From the NCBI RefSeq assembly GCF_020080835.1, contig NC_058164.1:22345510-22409509 (forward strand): 64,000 nt of DNA, given 5' to 3'. Positions 23,452 through 34,964 of this stretch are shown here, piece after piece. Below the pieces are notes generated by a model. That model was given only the letters and a program-made list of their open reading frames with translations. It was not told the DNA's origin and did not search any database. The DNA comes from Cotesia glomerata (Eukaryota > Arthropoda > Insecta > Hymenoptera > Braconidae). Numbering within the stretch: the first letter of the stretch is position 1; each line of letters starts with the position of its first letter. Both the position numbers and the translations under genes were made by a program.

Positions 23452-25002
23452 GGTAAAGTACCCAGTACTTGAACACTTATAAAAATGGGACCAGTACTTG
23501 AACAGACTTTTCAAATTGTTGTAATACAAAATGAGTAATATGCGTATGTTATAATTATTCAATGATACAATAATTGATTTCTGTAAGTTTTTTCAATTAT
23601 AAATTAAAACAATTATATTTTTGTTAAGGTAAAAGTTGACATGTCGAGAATAGCCGATATATGCTATTTTTTTCATGAAAAAGGTACTAAACCGTAAACC
23701 GAATAATCAGTAAAAAAACGGCATATCATCATTTTAATTAAAAAAAATTGTAACATCCAATGAAATAGTCTTTTTTAAATAATACATATTTTTTGCACAC
23801 ATAAACTGTCATTTTTATATTAAATTTTAGCTTCTAATTATACCTCCTAATTTTCAAAACGGTACCCAGGACTTGAACAATCTGGAGCCGTATAATTTTA
23901 ACAGCAATCTAATCTCTAATATGTTTATAGACTACCCCCATGAAAAAAAATATATGTCGAAAAATATAAAAAATATATAAATATTTATAAAATATGTATT
24001 GTAAATATATATTTAATAACTAACTTTTGGCCGATTTTCATATATATTTTAAATATATTTAAGATATATCTAAAATATATATGAAAATCGGCCAAAAGTT
24101 AGTTATTAAATATATATTTACAATACATATTTTATAAATATTTATATATTTTTTATATTTTTCGACATATATTTTTTTTCATGGGGGTAGTCTATAATAC
24201 GTAAAAAATACATAGCTGAAAATATACAAAAAAATATATTTTGAATATATCTAAAATATATTTGAAATATATAAAATATATATATGAAAATCGGCCAAAA
24301 GTTAGTTATTAAAAATATATTTACTATAAATAATTTATATATTTTTTATAGATTTTTAATATATTTAAAATATATTTATTATGTATTTCAACGTATATTT
24401 TTTTTATATTTTTTTTTTCATGGGGGTGGTAATCAGCATTGTGATTTCTATTAATTACTGCAAATTAAATAAGTTTTATAGCTAAAAATTAGTGTAGTTA
24501 AAAATTATTGAACGTTTTGAATTGAGTTTTTTTAATTTATAATTGAAAATTTACTTTTTCATTCATAAAAAATGTAATTAAAAAATTAAATACAAATATT
24601 CATCATTTTTAAATGAATATATTTAATATTCTCAGTATTATTTTTGATATTCTCCAATAATATGTTATAAATCTTTAGATATTTCAATAAAACGTTGAAA
24701 ATTTTTAGTGTGCCTATTGCCATGTATTTTATTAGTTCAACTACTGCTCCCAGAAGATTCAACTACTGCGGCTTGTCAGAATAGATTGTTCAACTACTAC
24801 TCCTTTCATAGTCTATCTTAAAAACGTTGTCAAAATATAAATATTTAATTATCTTTGTTATTTTGCGCTTTAATAAATTCAAAATTGTTTATATTTTCAT
24901 GAAAATCACTAATTTGAACAAATAATTACATGTTGGTATATTAAAAGTATAGGGTCAAATACGTTTTACTTTGAAACCTGTTCAACTACTGGGTACTTTA
25001 CC
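23452..25002. mobile_element. TTAA-flanked TIR element, ~1.55 kb
   Basis: The ends read TTAA-GGTAAAGTACCCAGTA and TACTGGGTACTTTACC-TTAA (the right copy begins CAACTACTGGG), with TTAA on both sides. Words from the TIR recur inside: CAGTACTTGAACA (23490), GGTACCCAGGACTTGAACAA (23861), GTTCAACTACT (24788). No transposase frame is present. A palindrome is nested at 23926-24195. TTAA duplications are known for piggyBac and Kolobok elements; which applies is open. Confidence 0.8.
23926..24195. repeat. Near-perfect 270-bp palindrome, plus a partial second copy to 24427
   Basis: Left arm: ATAGACTACCCCCATGAAAA ... TTTTGGCCGATTTTCATATA. The right arm is the inverse, ending TTTTCATGGGGGTAGTCTAT. Bases 24196-24427 hold another diverged half with GAAAATCGGCCAAAAGTTAG and TTTCATGGGGGTGG. 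The sequence is almost entirely A/T apart from the CCCCC and GGCCG words. Confidence 0.9.
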
Positions 25003-25079
25003 TTAACTTCGTTAGAAAAAAATCTATAAATTGATAATTGACTAATTTTTGAGGATAATTATTAGTTAGTTATTAAAAA

Positions 25080-25330
25080 ACAAAAAGTTTGGAAAATCCA
25101 AAAGTGCACGCCTCATATTTTGTTTTCAGTTATTTTTACACTAAATAAAATGAATGTCTCTTAAAAATATCGAATGCGTTAAGACGAGTGTTTTTTTTCG
25201 ACATACTTATATTCATATAATTCTATAAGTAAAATAGGGACATTTTTACTTCAGAAAGTTGCTTGAATTTGGTAAGGCGAGAGTAAAGCACTACCTCAAC
25301 CTCTTCGCGTTATGAGGCATGCAAAAAAAA
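25080..25330. mobile_element. Small element bounded by TCCAAAAGTGCACGCCTCAT
   Basis: The left end is GGAAAATCCAAAAGTGCACG followed by CCTCAT. The right end is CGCGTTATGAGGCATGC, an approximate inverse of GCACGCCTCATAACGC. The left-end word also occurs near 6715, 29610 and (inverted) 39178. Confidence 0.5.
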
Positions 25331-25419
25331 TAAAAATTCTATGGAGCAGAAATTATTTGGTGAAACCAATTTTTAAAAATCATTGATTTTCATAGTAGGA
25401 AGTTAAAAAAGATCAACGG

Positions 25420-26480
25420 GGTGCAGGATAATGCACCCTACGGTTTGTTTCGCCTTTTTTCCAAATGGTCGCACGCTGAGTTCTTGAGTGCTTTCATTCC
25501 CACGACACTCAACAACAACCTAGATCACATTTAACCCAATATATATTTATTTCCTCTCAATAGCTTTTTTATTTTGATTTACCTCGATTCTTTTTATCCG
25601 GATAAAACTAAAACTCTAAACAAAATAAATCTATGTCCAAAATTAAATTAACGTTTTTCCTCAAACTGCGAGCGGCAACTATCACACTGCAAACTAACCT
25701 GTCTATTAATTATCTCCCGAATAGAATCGAGTATAGAAGAAAATAAAGTATATGGCCAATAAATTTTTCATATGTTTGTAGTCAAGACGTTCATACATAC
25801 TCTGTCCAACACAAACAAATAAAAAAGCGTCTGTTTAATCCCTTGCGTTATTTTTCATCATCATCAATTATCTTCTTTGATGGTTATTCGCGTCTTTATA
25901 ATTTTTTTTTCCTCCATCTCTCACTCCCACTCATTCGCTGTCTTTTTTTCGTTCCTCGGCTATAATACTGCAGATGAACTAAGATTACAAGACTGAAGCA
26001 TGAGCTGAAAGAAAATTTCTCTTCAAGTTGAATTCCCGCCCCGGAGGCAAGAAACTAATTAATAGTATTCACCATCAATGAAGGTTTTACTTTAATTCAA
26101 ATAGTTGGTTAATTTATTCTTTTGCTTTTTCATTACCATTAGTTAAGAAATACTATGCTTCTACCAAATATTTCAACAAATTATTTTTATCGTATCTGTT
26201 TTTATCAACTTTTGATCAATCTTCATTGATTGCTATCTGAGAGCCACAACTGGAGTAAATTTAAACCTTTACCCGACTTTTATATTTTCATTTAATGATG
26301 TGGTCCAAATAAATTAATTTCTTAGTAGATTTCATAGAAATCTAACTATTGCATTTTTATTCGTGACTGAACAAATTCTAGATTGTGTTTTATTTACACT
26401 TTAAAACTGTATAAATTGCAAAAAAATTTTTATTGTATAAGATGTAAATTTAGATTATGCATTTTAACTTTTATAGTTTT
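25420..26480. other. Gene-free AT-rich stretch
   Basis: Nothing coding is supported. The phrase TTAGTAGATTTCATAGAAAT (about 26322) recurs at about 27878. Confidence 0.55.
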
Positions 26481-26489
26481 CAAGGTAAC

Positions 26490-26880
26490 CTTATTAGGTT
26501 ACCTTTGCCATAATTAACGGTTAAATTTGTCATTAAAGACAAATTTGGGAACTGGGGAAAGGAAGGACAAAGGGAAAGGGAAGACCTTAATCAGTAGGAA
26601 TTTTTCGGTAATCGAAAAAATAATTCGGATAGTGCAAACCGGGACTCGAACCCGGACCATTTGGTTACGCGCTAAAAGCTCTACCGGACAAGCTATCCGA
26701 GACACTGTCCGTAATTACTATTCAGTCACCTAATTGAACCCACCAAGTAATAAATACCACCGTCCATCTTACGGTAAAGAGCCATAATTTATAAATAAAT
26801 TTGTCATTAAAAACAAATTTGGGAACTGGGGAAAGAAACAATTAAGGAAAAGGGGGGACTTCCCGAGTAAAAACAGAATT
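26490..26880 (-). mobile_element. tRNA-derived SINE-like unit between short direct repeats
   Basis: On the minus strand 26632-26712 has an A-box-like TAGCTTGTCCGGTAGAGC and a B-box GGTTCGAGTCC in tRNA order and spacing. A related copy lies at 41128-41230; the two share ATTCGGATA/AGTTCGGACA just outside the B-box side and CAGTCACCTAAT on the other. Flanking direct repeats ATTTGTCATTAAAGACAAAT / ATTTGTCATTAAAAACAAAT plus GGGAACTGGGGAAAG surround it. No cloverleaf acceptor pairing was found, so it is not called a tRNA. Confidence 0.6.
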
Positions 26881-27208
26881 CCGCCGCACCACCGCCGCAA
26901 CACCGCTGCACGGCTTTTTAAGCGCCGCACCACCGCTGCACTACAGCCGTGACAATTTTGGTTATTTTATAAGTGCCGTATCACCGCCGCACCACCGCCG
27001 TGACAAGTAAAGAATTTATCTATTCGCCGCACTACCGCCGCACCAGCGCCGTGACAAGTAAATAAATTTCTATTCGCCGCACCACCGCTGCACCACCGCC
27101 GCACCACAGCGATAACGCGCCCGGGTAAAAATAAAATTATTAATTTTGACGAAAAAATAATAAATTTCGTTCGACCGCCGCACCACCGCTGCACCACCGC
27201 CGCACCAT
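26879..27208. repeat. GC-rich CCGCCGCAC minisatellite, left block
   Basis: Degenerate 9-12 bp units CCGCCGCACCA / CCGCTGCACCA, interspersed with AT-rich linkers (for example GTGACAAGTAAAGAATTTAT). This is the most GC-rich DNA in the window. Its last ~90 bases, including AAATTTCGTTCGACCGCCGC, recur inverted at 27775-27842. Confidence 0.85.
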
Positions 27209-27295
27209 ACCACTGTTTGATGGTATATACATTGAAATAATATATTCGTTGATCATTCAAATAGCTTAACTAAATTTTTTAAGTTAAGTATGGCT

Positions 27296-27362
27296 TGCAG
27301 TGCAGTTGGCAATGTTCGAGACTTCCATGCAGACGATCCAGGTTCGAATCCCATCACAGTTC
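27296..27362 (+). mobile_element. tRNA-like unit with A and B boxes
   Basis: TGCAGTGCAGTTGGCAAT resembles an A-box and GGTTCGAATCCC is a canonical B-box, about 35 bases apart. It lies between the two inverted minisatellite blocks. No matching acceptor stem was found, so this is a SINE head or tRNA pseudogene. Confidence 0.5.
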
Positions 27363-27645
27363 AATTTTTAAAATTCTTTCAGAGTATTTCAATAGGCGTA
27401 CCGCTTCTGTGCAACCCGAGGACGAAATTAAAAATCTACATCAACAATACGACTAAAAATAAATAATTTCGCGGTGCTTTTGGCCTGATTTAAAAAGTTT
27501 TTTTTTTTAATATTAGGCATTCGATTAAAAGGAGGTTGATCAATAGGTCTTACATAAAGATTTCTAGTCGCATTATTTATTAATTAATTATTGCGTGATA
27601 AATTAATTATGATACCATTTTTTGTGAAATTGTAGGTATGATTTA

Positions 27646-27842
27646 GCATTGGTGCGGCGGTGGTGCAGCGGTAGTGCGGCGATGCTAGGGGGAGTAAATT
27701 TTTAGCGTGCGGCGTAATAGTCCGCCAAACGGCGGTCGTGCAGCGGTGGTGCGGCGGTATGGTGCGGCGGTGGTGCGGCGGTCGAACGAAATTTATTATT
27801 TTTCCGTAAAAAATAATAATTTCATTTTTACTCGGGTTTACT
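27646..27842. repeat. GC-rich GTGCGGCGG minisatellite, right block (inverted)
   Basis: GGTGCGGCGGTGGTGCAGCG-type units on the + strand are the inverse of the left block. The boundary GGTCGAACGAAATTTATTAT then CATTTTTACTCGGG is the inverse of CCCGGGTAAAAATAAAATTA ... TTTCGTTCGACC at 27120-27180. A short frame with an AAVVRRYGAAVV segment simply translates the repeat. Confidence 0.8.
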
Positions 27843-28007
27843 TAGTGGGAATTTTTGAAATTGGAAGGTTTGTTTTTAGTAGATTTCATAAAAATCTAAC
27901 TATTGCATTTGTTCTCATAACGGAACTTTCAAAAAATTTTGCTATAAAAATTTCGACTCAGCTCGTCATCTTGATTCAGAAAATACCTATGGTTCAAAAG
28001 TTTATAC

Positions 28008-28205
28008 ACAGAAAAAAAATTAACTTGAATCAAGAGAAAAGTTCTTAAACCAAGAAAATAATTTTGAATAGTTTGATTGGAACAAGTGAAATTGACTTAA
28101 ATCAAGAAAAATTTCTTAGTGTAAGAATTTTTCTACTCAAATCAAGAAGATAAAATTGTTCAAAATTATTTACTTGATTCAAGTAAATTTTTTTTCCGTG
28201 CATAT
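28008..28205. mobile_element. Palindromic MITE with TTGAATCAAG words
   Basis: The left arm is ACACAGAAAAAAAATTAACT then TTGAATCAAGAGAAAAGTTC. The right arm is TTTACTTGATTCAAGTAAAT then TTTTTTCCGTG. Related to 62908-63117 and 63338-63580. Confidence 0.7.
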
Positions 28206-28209
28206 GTAT

Positions 28210-30735
28210 GTATGTACATACATACGATATAACGCGGCTTGTATCTACCCTAACTCCTACGATTCTTAACGGATCTTTATCAAACTCATCATACATATTC
28301 TCCACACGATTATCGAAGTCAAGTTTGGATTTGAACGGAATCGATTGATTAGTTAAAAAATGCCAGCAGCTTGAAATTTTCAAAAATTCAAAATTTTTCA
28401 CTTTTACTGCTTTTTCTCCAAATAACTTTTGAATAAGATTTTTTTTTCAGTTTATATAAATTTCATGTCAAAGCCAGTAAAATAAGCTTCAATTTACATA
28501 CCTGCATGAATTTCTAACATGAAAATTTACCATATCTTTAATACAATTTTACTATTGCATTCGTTTTGATTTCTTTTTGATATAATTAATTTTATATTTC
28601 CTTTTAAAAAATTGACTTCATTTATTTATTATTATTAATAAATGTAGCTGTTAATAAAATGTACTTTCATTTCGGCTGCCGAACGGTCTTCTAAAATTTT
28701 ATGTCGTAAATATTTCTGTTCTCTTATTTATGTGTTCTAACAATTTCCACATTTTTTTTTTTTTTCATTAAATAAATTCAAAAAAGTTGCAAAATTGATC
28801 TCGATTTAATTATCTATTTAATGACAAACGAATAATATTGATTATAATTAGTGCTAACTAAAATATAACCATCAAAATAATCAAAAAGAGGGTGGAAAAA
28901 ATTTTCACTCCAATACATCGCATCACGATTCATGCAATTACAAGAATAATAACTATTATTATTATTATTATTCATAAAAAATAAAAAAAAGCATGTTGCG
29001 GTGAAATTGGTTATGAAATAATTCTATAAATATTTAATACTGCGCATTGTTATTGTGAAAATTCGATAAATACAATAGAGAAAACCGCGTAGTATTTATT
29101 ATTTTATTTATATAACATCTAGCAGGCATCCAAAATGATAAATGAATAATAACATTTCAAACAAAATAGGGGATCCCCTCGCCCTGGATAACATAAATTC
29201 AATGAATGAATAAATGTAATTAGCAAAACAAAAATACGAAATAAACCAACACATCGATGGTTAAAATGAATATGTCTGTTTATCTGTCGCTGACGAGGAT
29301 TTGACGATCCTTTTTCAAACCCCTCTTTCTCTCAATATTTATAAGCTCTCTTTACATGTCCTTCAAATTCAACTCCATTGCTCATCAACGTGAGAACAAT
29401 TAAGCGCAGTTAATTGCGGTTATGTTCAAGGACTTGTTTAAACGAAAATTTTAATAACAAAAGAGGAAGAATGTCTACCAAACATAAAAGGAAAATTATA
29501 AAACTATAAAGAAATTAAAAATAAAAAATTGTCAAATTGATTGTAATTATTAAATATCACTACATAGGTAGAAAAATAGATCATTTTTGGTCTAAAAAAA
29601 AATTTGGAAAATCCAAAAGTACACGACTCATAATGCTCATTTAATGATGAAATATTAATAAAATAAAAAATATGAAAAAAATATAAAAATCAGCTAAAAT
29701 AGCACGATAATGCACAAGCGCCTCTAGTGGAATAAATGTACACAATATATATAGATATACAGTCTTTTGGTTTTTGTTTTATTTTATTAATTGTACATAA
29801 ACGACACTGAGTGACCTAGCCATTCGCATTCGGTGACCTACAATTCTTACAAAGAATTAAAAAAAAAAAAATTTACTCAATTAATGCATTTTTTCGCAAG
29901 TTACAGTGTTTCCAGAGTTTCATACATGACGAACAGGAAAATTTTTTGACCTATTTTGATGTTTTTTTTCCGTTTATATTGCACTAAATCAATTTTTGAA
30001 AAGTGTTAAATTAATCTTCATTAAATTATCTTGACAATAGTATGCAAAAATCTTTATTCCGTGAACTAACAAGACTGTAATAATAAAAATAGTTGCCGAA
30101 ATGAGGCGAAAAAAAATTTTTGATCGTAAGGTACTCTCTGATGCTTCGCATCATTAGTCGTGCAAAACAAAAATTTAAGTTCAATAGATGCAGCTTACAG
30201 AATTTCGATACGTCAAATAATTTATAAGTTATTATAGAAAAAAAAACTTTGAAATTTGTTGCAAGCGACGTTTCTAGAACGAACTAACCGGTCTTAATAA
30301 GTTTTTTTGGATTGAAGGTTATTTTTTAAAGCTAAGAGCTAAGTAGATAAGGAGCTAAGTAAGGAATTGATTACGTCCGTAGTTTAAGGTTTATTTCCGA
30401 AGAAGCAAATTTTTAAAAAGATTTATTTATGCAATGAATCAAAATTTATTAAGCCAAACTAGTTCCTATTCTCAAAATCTCAAAATATCTTACGGAATCT
30501 CGATTTTTGAAAATTACGTACTATAGAATTAGCGCGGCCGTGTGACAGAAGTCGCGCAGAACTCTATTTTCAACATTAAATAAAAATGATTGTTTCTGGA
30601 GCTAAATTCCGGGAAAATTTTTTTTCAGAAATTTCCTCCTCTTTTAGGGATCTTTTCTTCGATTTTTGATATCACTTATAGTTATTGAGTTATTTACAAA
30701 AAACTGAGATTTTTTATTCTGCTTATGTAAAAAAA
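28210..30735. other. Gene-free AT-rich stretch
   Basis: No coding region is supported. Known words in it: the 21-kb-like repeat at 28230-28390, and TTGGAAAATCCAAAAGTACA at about 29608. Several short mononucleotide runs. Confidence 0.55.
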
Positions 30736-30736
30736 A

Positions 30737-31559
30737 ATCTGGAAAACGATTGACCCTAAAGGCCATCCCTGCAACTTCTCACTAATTCCATATCTAAGCG
30801 CTTAAAATTACACTTATGACGTTTTTGTACTCTTCGAGCTCAAAAATAGAATTTATATGTTATTTTGAGCTCTCCGAACTCAAAGAGTTAGCTGTTCTAA
30901 TCTTTTGAGCTCTTCGAGCTTAAAAGTCTAATAGAAGTTTAATAAAACAGTATTTTTTGAATTTTCAAACCGCAATAACTTCGGAATGAATGAACCGATT
31001 TTCACACGGTTGGCAGTATTCCATGCAGTTTATCTAATTCTATGATATACTTTTGAACATAAACTGATCGAACCGAAAATTTTAGAGAAATTTGAAAAAT
31101 TCACTTTTTCCGAATTTTTTCGACAACGATAGCTCACGAACCAATCAACCGATTTTTACGTTCTTGGTGGCGATCAACGTGGTTTTCTAAGCTCTAATTC
31201 TTTTATTTCATCAAAAATGATCCAAAAAGAAATGTCGAAGTTATGAGAAATAAATACTTTTTTCGAAATTTTTCGTTTTCGATAACTCTCGAACGAATCA
31301 ACTGATTTTGACGGGACTGGTAGCAATCGACGTGGTTTTTCAAATTTAAGAGCGGATTAGTTTTTGGAATTGATCGGTCGAGTCGTTTAGAAGTTATTCT
31401 AAAAAAACGATTCTTTGAAAATTTTATTTTTGAAATTTCTCAAAATCTATCGAACCGAATCGATTCAAATTTTCACGAAATTTAATCGTAATGATACTCT
31501 TTGGATCGCCACCTATTTCGATCCAATCGGCCTAGCCGTTCAAAAGTTATAAGAGGTTT

Positions 31560-31650
<91 letters not shown>

Positions 31651-31809
31651 TACATACAGCCGCACGGACACCATCACGGGAATAGTCAGGGAAGCTTCCT
31701 GTGACCTTAAAACGTCGAGATCTGATGAAAACTCGATTTTCGCAAAACGGGGTAAAACCAATAACTTCCCGATTTTTGAAAATTTTCAATTTTCTTAGCG
31801 GGAAGTTAA
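30737..31809 (-). mobile_element. Element B, copy 3 (inverted, longest)
   Basis: On the minus strand it begins AACTTCCCGCTAAGAAAATT at 31809 and carries a (TG)n tract (CA on +, 31563-31648). It continues through the AATCGGTTGA-type phrases and GAGCTC hairpins (30835-30925), and ends GGGATGGCCTTTAGGGTCAA then CGTTTTCC. Its middle contains one more AACGAATCAACTGATTTTGA-type module than the other copies. Long frames through the dinucleotide tract are artefacts. Confidence 0.8.
31563..31648. repeat. (CA)n microsatellite inside element B
   Basis: About 43 CA dinucleotides at the position where every sizeable B copy has (TG)n in element orientation. Confidence 0.95.
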
Positions 31810-31814
31810 AAATA

Positions 31815-33235
31815 AAATTATTTTTTACATTTAATTCCGCATTGAATGAGCAATTGTTCATATTTATATCACTATTTCTAAAATTTTTCCGTCTTCGTTT
31901 TAAATCTTCGTTACTATGTAACATAGTAATGGTTATTATTCTACATAGATATACGATCGATTATTTTTTCTCCATGTAGGTAATTATTTTTTCGCTTTAA
32001 CAAATTCTCTAACTATGTTCTATAATCCTCTTCATCAATTGCTAGTCTACTAACTATCCTTTTTTCACAAAAATTCAGTACATAATATATTTATTACAAA
32101 ATCTTGTCACTTAAAGTTTATATATATCTACTCCGCACACATTAAGTATATCAAACTTGACATTCTCGTCAATTAAAAGTTTATAAAACTTTTTTCCCGG
32201 TCTACTTTTAAAAAGTTTCCACCCTAATCCTGGAGAGCAATAACTCAACTTTCAATTTCCCAGTTACTTAATACTCTATTTTTTCGTAAATTACTGCCAA
32301 TAAATATTTATCGCAATTTCATTAATTCATTCTTTGCCTTAATATCTAAATATTCTTATAATTTTGCGAGCAAACAACCGCGTGTAATTCCTTGCACAGA
32401 CAAAACAAAACATCGGTAATGCTAAAAAAAAAATATTCCTTTCTCTGAGCAAACACTAAAATTCAGAAAGAGGTAAAAATTTATGATACGTCAATAGAAT
32501 TGATAACATAACAGTATATAGCTGGTACAATTGCGGCGCCACTGTCGTTTTACTCATGAAAAATTTGATTTCTACAAAATTCAATTGAAACCCAGACTAT
32601 TGAAGCATGTACACGTATATACGAATAAAAATATCATGTACAAAGAAGTATAACGCGGGTATTTTATGTACGTCTCTTTACAGGTTTACATTGTACGATT
32701 GAACGCATTTGAAAAAGCATAACCAAGTTATAACATCCCACGCTATTTATTTTCTATATTCCTTTTTTTGCAACGCTCAATAGCGGCACCCTTGGGATCT
32801 TTATGTGTTTCAGGGTATGAGTGTTTAAATAAACAGAAAACAGAGAACCGTGTTATAGCTAAAGTGTGCATTTATCACTGGACGGGGTTTGTGTAAATAG
32901 TTATATCATAAATATTTTTAAAATATAGACGAATATACTAGCAAGGCTACCTAGAGAAATATAAAAATTTCTGCTAGACAATTATTTATTTAATATATAT
33001 CTATATACATGGCTTTTGTTCGCTTTACCAAGGACTGATTTTACGAGTGGTAAAATATTGTTCGGAGATTTTTTTTCGAGAAAAAAAGGGGCTGGATATG
33101 ATTCTTACGTAGTTGGTTGTGATTATAACTTATCATAGTTGATTAAAACGACATTTTATCTTTTTATTGACACATTTTTGTTTCAAGAATATTGGCGCAT
33201 TTAACCTCATCTAAACTAACGAAGACATAAAAATC
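31815..33235. other. Gene-free AT-rich stretch
   Basis: An element A-like end (ATTTTTTCTCCATGTAGG) lies at about 31962-31980. Otherwise I see no gene, repeat or RNA. Confidence 0.55.
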
Positions 33236-33238
33236 TTT

Positions 33239-33393
33239 TTAACTTCCCGCTAAGAAAATTGAAAATTTTCAAAAATCGGGAAGTTATTGGTTTTACCCCG
33301 TTTTTCGAAAATCGAGTTTTCATCAGATCTCTACGTTTTGAGGTCCTAGGAAGCTTTCCTGACTATTCCCGCAAGGGTGTCACTATGTCTGTA

Positions 33394-33432
<39 letters not shown>

Positions 33433-34110
33433 GTATGTAAACCTCTTATAACTTTTGAACGGTTGAACCGATTTCATCGCGGTTGGTACCATTCGAAAGG
33501 GCTTCGCCAAACTTAGATTTCCTGTTAATTTTAACCGATTCGGACCGATAGATTTTGAGAACTTTGGAGAAATCTAAAAAAAAGTAGGAAAAAAAATTTT
33601 TTCTGAAGTGGTTTTTTTGGGATAACTTTTAAACCGCTCAACCGATCGATTCCAAAATCAGCTCTCAACCTTAAAAAACCACGTCGATCGCCGCCAATCC
33701 GGTCAAAATCGGTTGATTCGTTCGAGAGATATCGTGAACGAAAGAAAACCGAAAAAAAGTGTTTTTTCAGAGTTACTCCGAAATTTCTAGTTTGACCAAT
33801 TGAAACTTAGAAATTATTTATAAGGCTTAAAAAACTACGTAGAATGCCGCCAACCGCGTAAAAATCGGTTCATTCATTCAAAAGTTATCGCGGTATGAAC
33901 ATTCAAAAAATAGTGTTCTATGAAACCTCTATCAGACTTTTGAGCTCAAAGAGCTCAAAAGCATAGAAAAGGTATCTTTTTGAGCTCGGAGAGCTTAAAA
34001 CAACACACAGATTGTACCCTTGAGCTCGAAGAGCTCAAAAAAGCGGCCAGGTATTAACGGAATCAGCGGGAAGTTGCAGGGATGGCCTTTAGGGTCAACC
34101 GTTTTCCTAA
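33239..34110 (+). mobile_element. Element B, copy 4
   Basis: A complete copy: TTAACTTCCCGCTAAGAAAA at the 5' end, a short (TG)n at about 33398-33430, GAGCTC hairpins at 33941-34040, then CAGCGGGAAGTTGCAGGGAT and GGTCAACCGTTTTCCTAA. It is in the same orientation as the copies at 16.9 and 37.5 kb. Confidence 0.85.
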
Positions 34111-34129
34111 TTTTTTTGTGGAAGGACTT

Positions 34130-34960
34130 ACTTGAACTCCCTTCAGTATCAATTTAATAGAAAGTCAAATTAGTGAGTTACAGTCCAAAATATCGAAATC
34201 ACAAAAGTTAGAATTGGATGACTAATAACGTTCAATCTATGGAATTCTGGTTCATTTTACCCGATTTAAACAAACAAGAGCTTAAATATATTTTATTCAA
34301 AAGTATTTTAACCCTCTTCAGTATCACTTCGATTGGAAATTTGATTGCTAAGTTCCAACCAAAATTTTCTAAATCATGGGAGTTAGAATTGCACTAATAT
34401 TGAAAAATTTCAAGCCTTTAGAACTCTGGTTCATTTTACTCAATTTGAACGAACTAGGGCTTAAGTTACATATTTTATAAAGGATTTGGATCTCCTTCAG
34501 TATCAATTTAATAGAAAGTTAAATTAGTGAGTTACAGTCCAGAATATCGAAATCACAAGAGTTAGAATTTGATGACTAATAATTTTCAATCTATGGAATT
34601 CTGGTTCACTTTACCCAATTTAAACAAACAAGAGCTTAAATATCTTTTATTCAAAAGTACTTTAACCCTCTTCAGTATCACTTCGATTGGAAATTTGATT
34701 GCTAAGTTCCAACCAAAATTTTCCAAATCATGGGAGTTACAATTATACCAATATTGAAAAATTTCAAGTCTTTAGAACTCTGGTCCATTTGACCCGATTT
34801 GAACGAACTAGGGTTCAAATGACATCTTTTATGAAGGACTTGAATGATCTCCTTCAGTATCAATTTAATTGAAAGTTAAATTACTGAGTTACAGTCCAAA
34901 ATATCGAAATCACAAGAGTTACAATCGAACCGCTAAGCAATCAAACTTCAAATTTCAAAC
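34130..34960. repeat. Satellite-like tandem array, ~355-bp dimeric unit
   Basis: CTTCAGTATCAATTTAAT recurs at about 34141, 34495 and 34852 (steps 354 and 357). Each full unit holds two related half-units (CTTCAGTATCACTTCGATTG at about 34316 is the second type), with AACTCTGGTTCATTTTAC phrases. About 2.3 units. It abuts the end of element B copy 4. A further monomer lies at 1150-1300. Confidence 0.85.
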
Positions 34961-34964
34961 TTGT

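Noticed and set aside
26514..26733. A tRNA gene in the A-box/B-box unit
   Set aside because: The boxes are present but I cannot pair an acceptor stem or anticodon arm, and a second copy with shared flanks exists, so a SINE fits better. The same reasoning applies to 11.3, 27.3 and 41.1 kb.
27707..28048. 113-codon frame with AAVVRRYGAAVV repeats
   Set aside because: It translates the GTGCGGCGG minisatellite and then AT-rich DNA; not a gene.
28900..29000. CRISPR-like or phage-like features
   Set aside because: None was found anywhere. The direct repeats here are transposon or satellite units, and the genes have introns.
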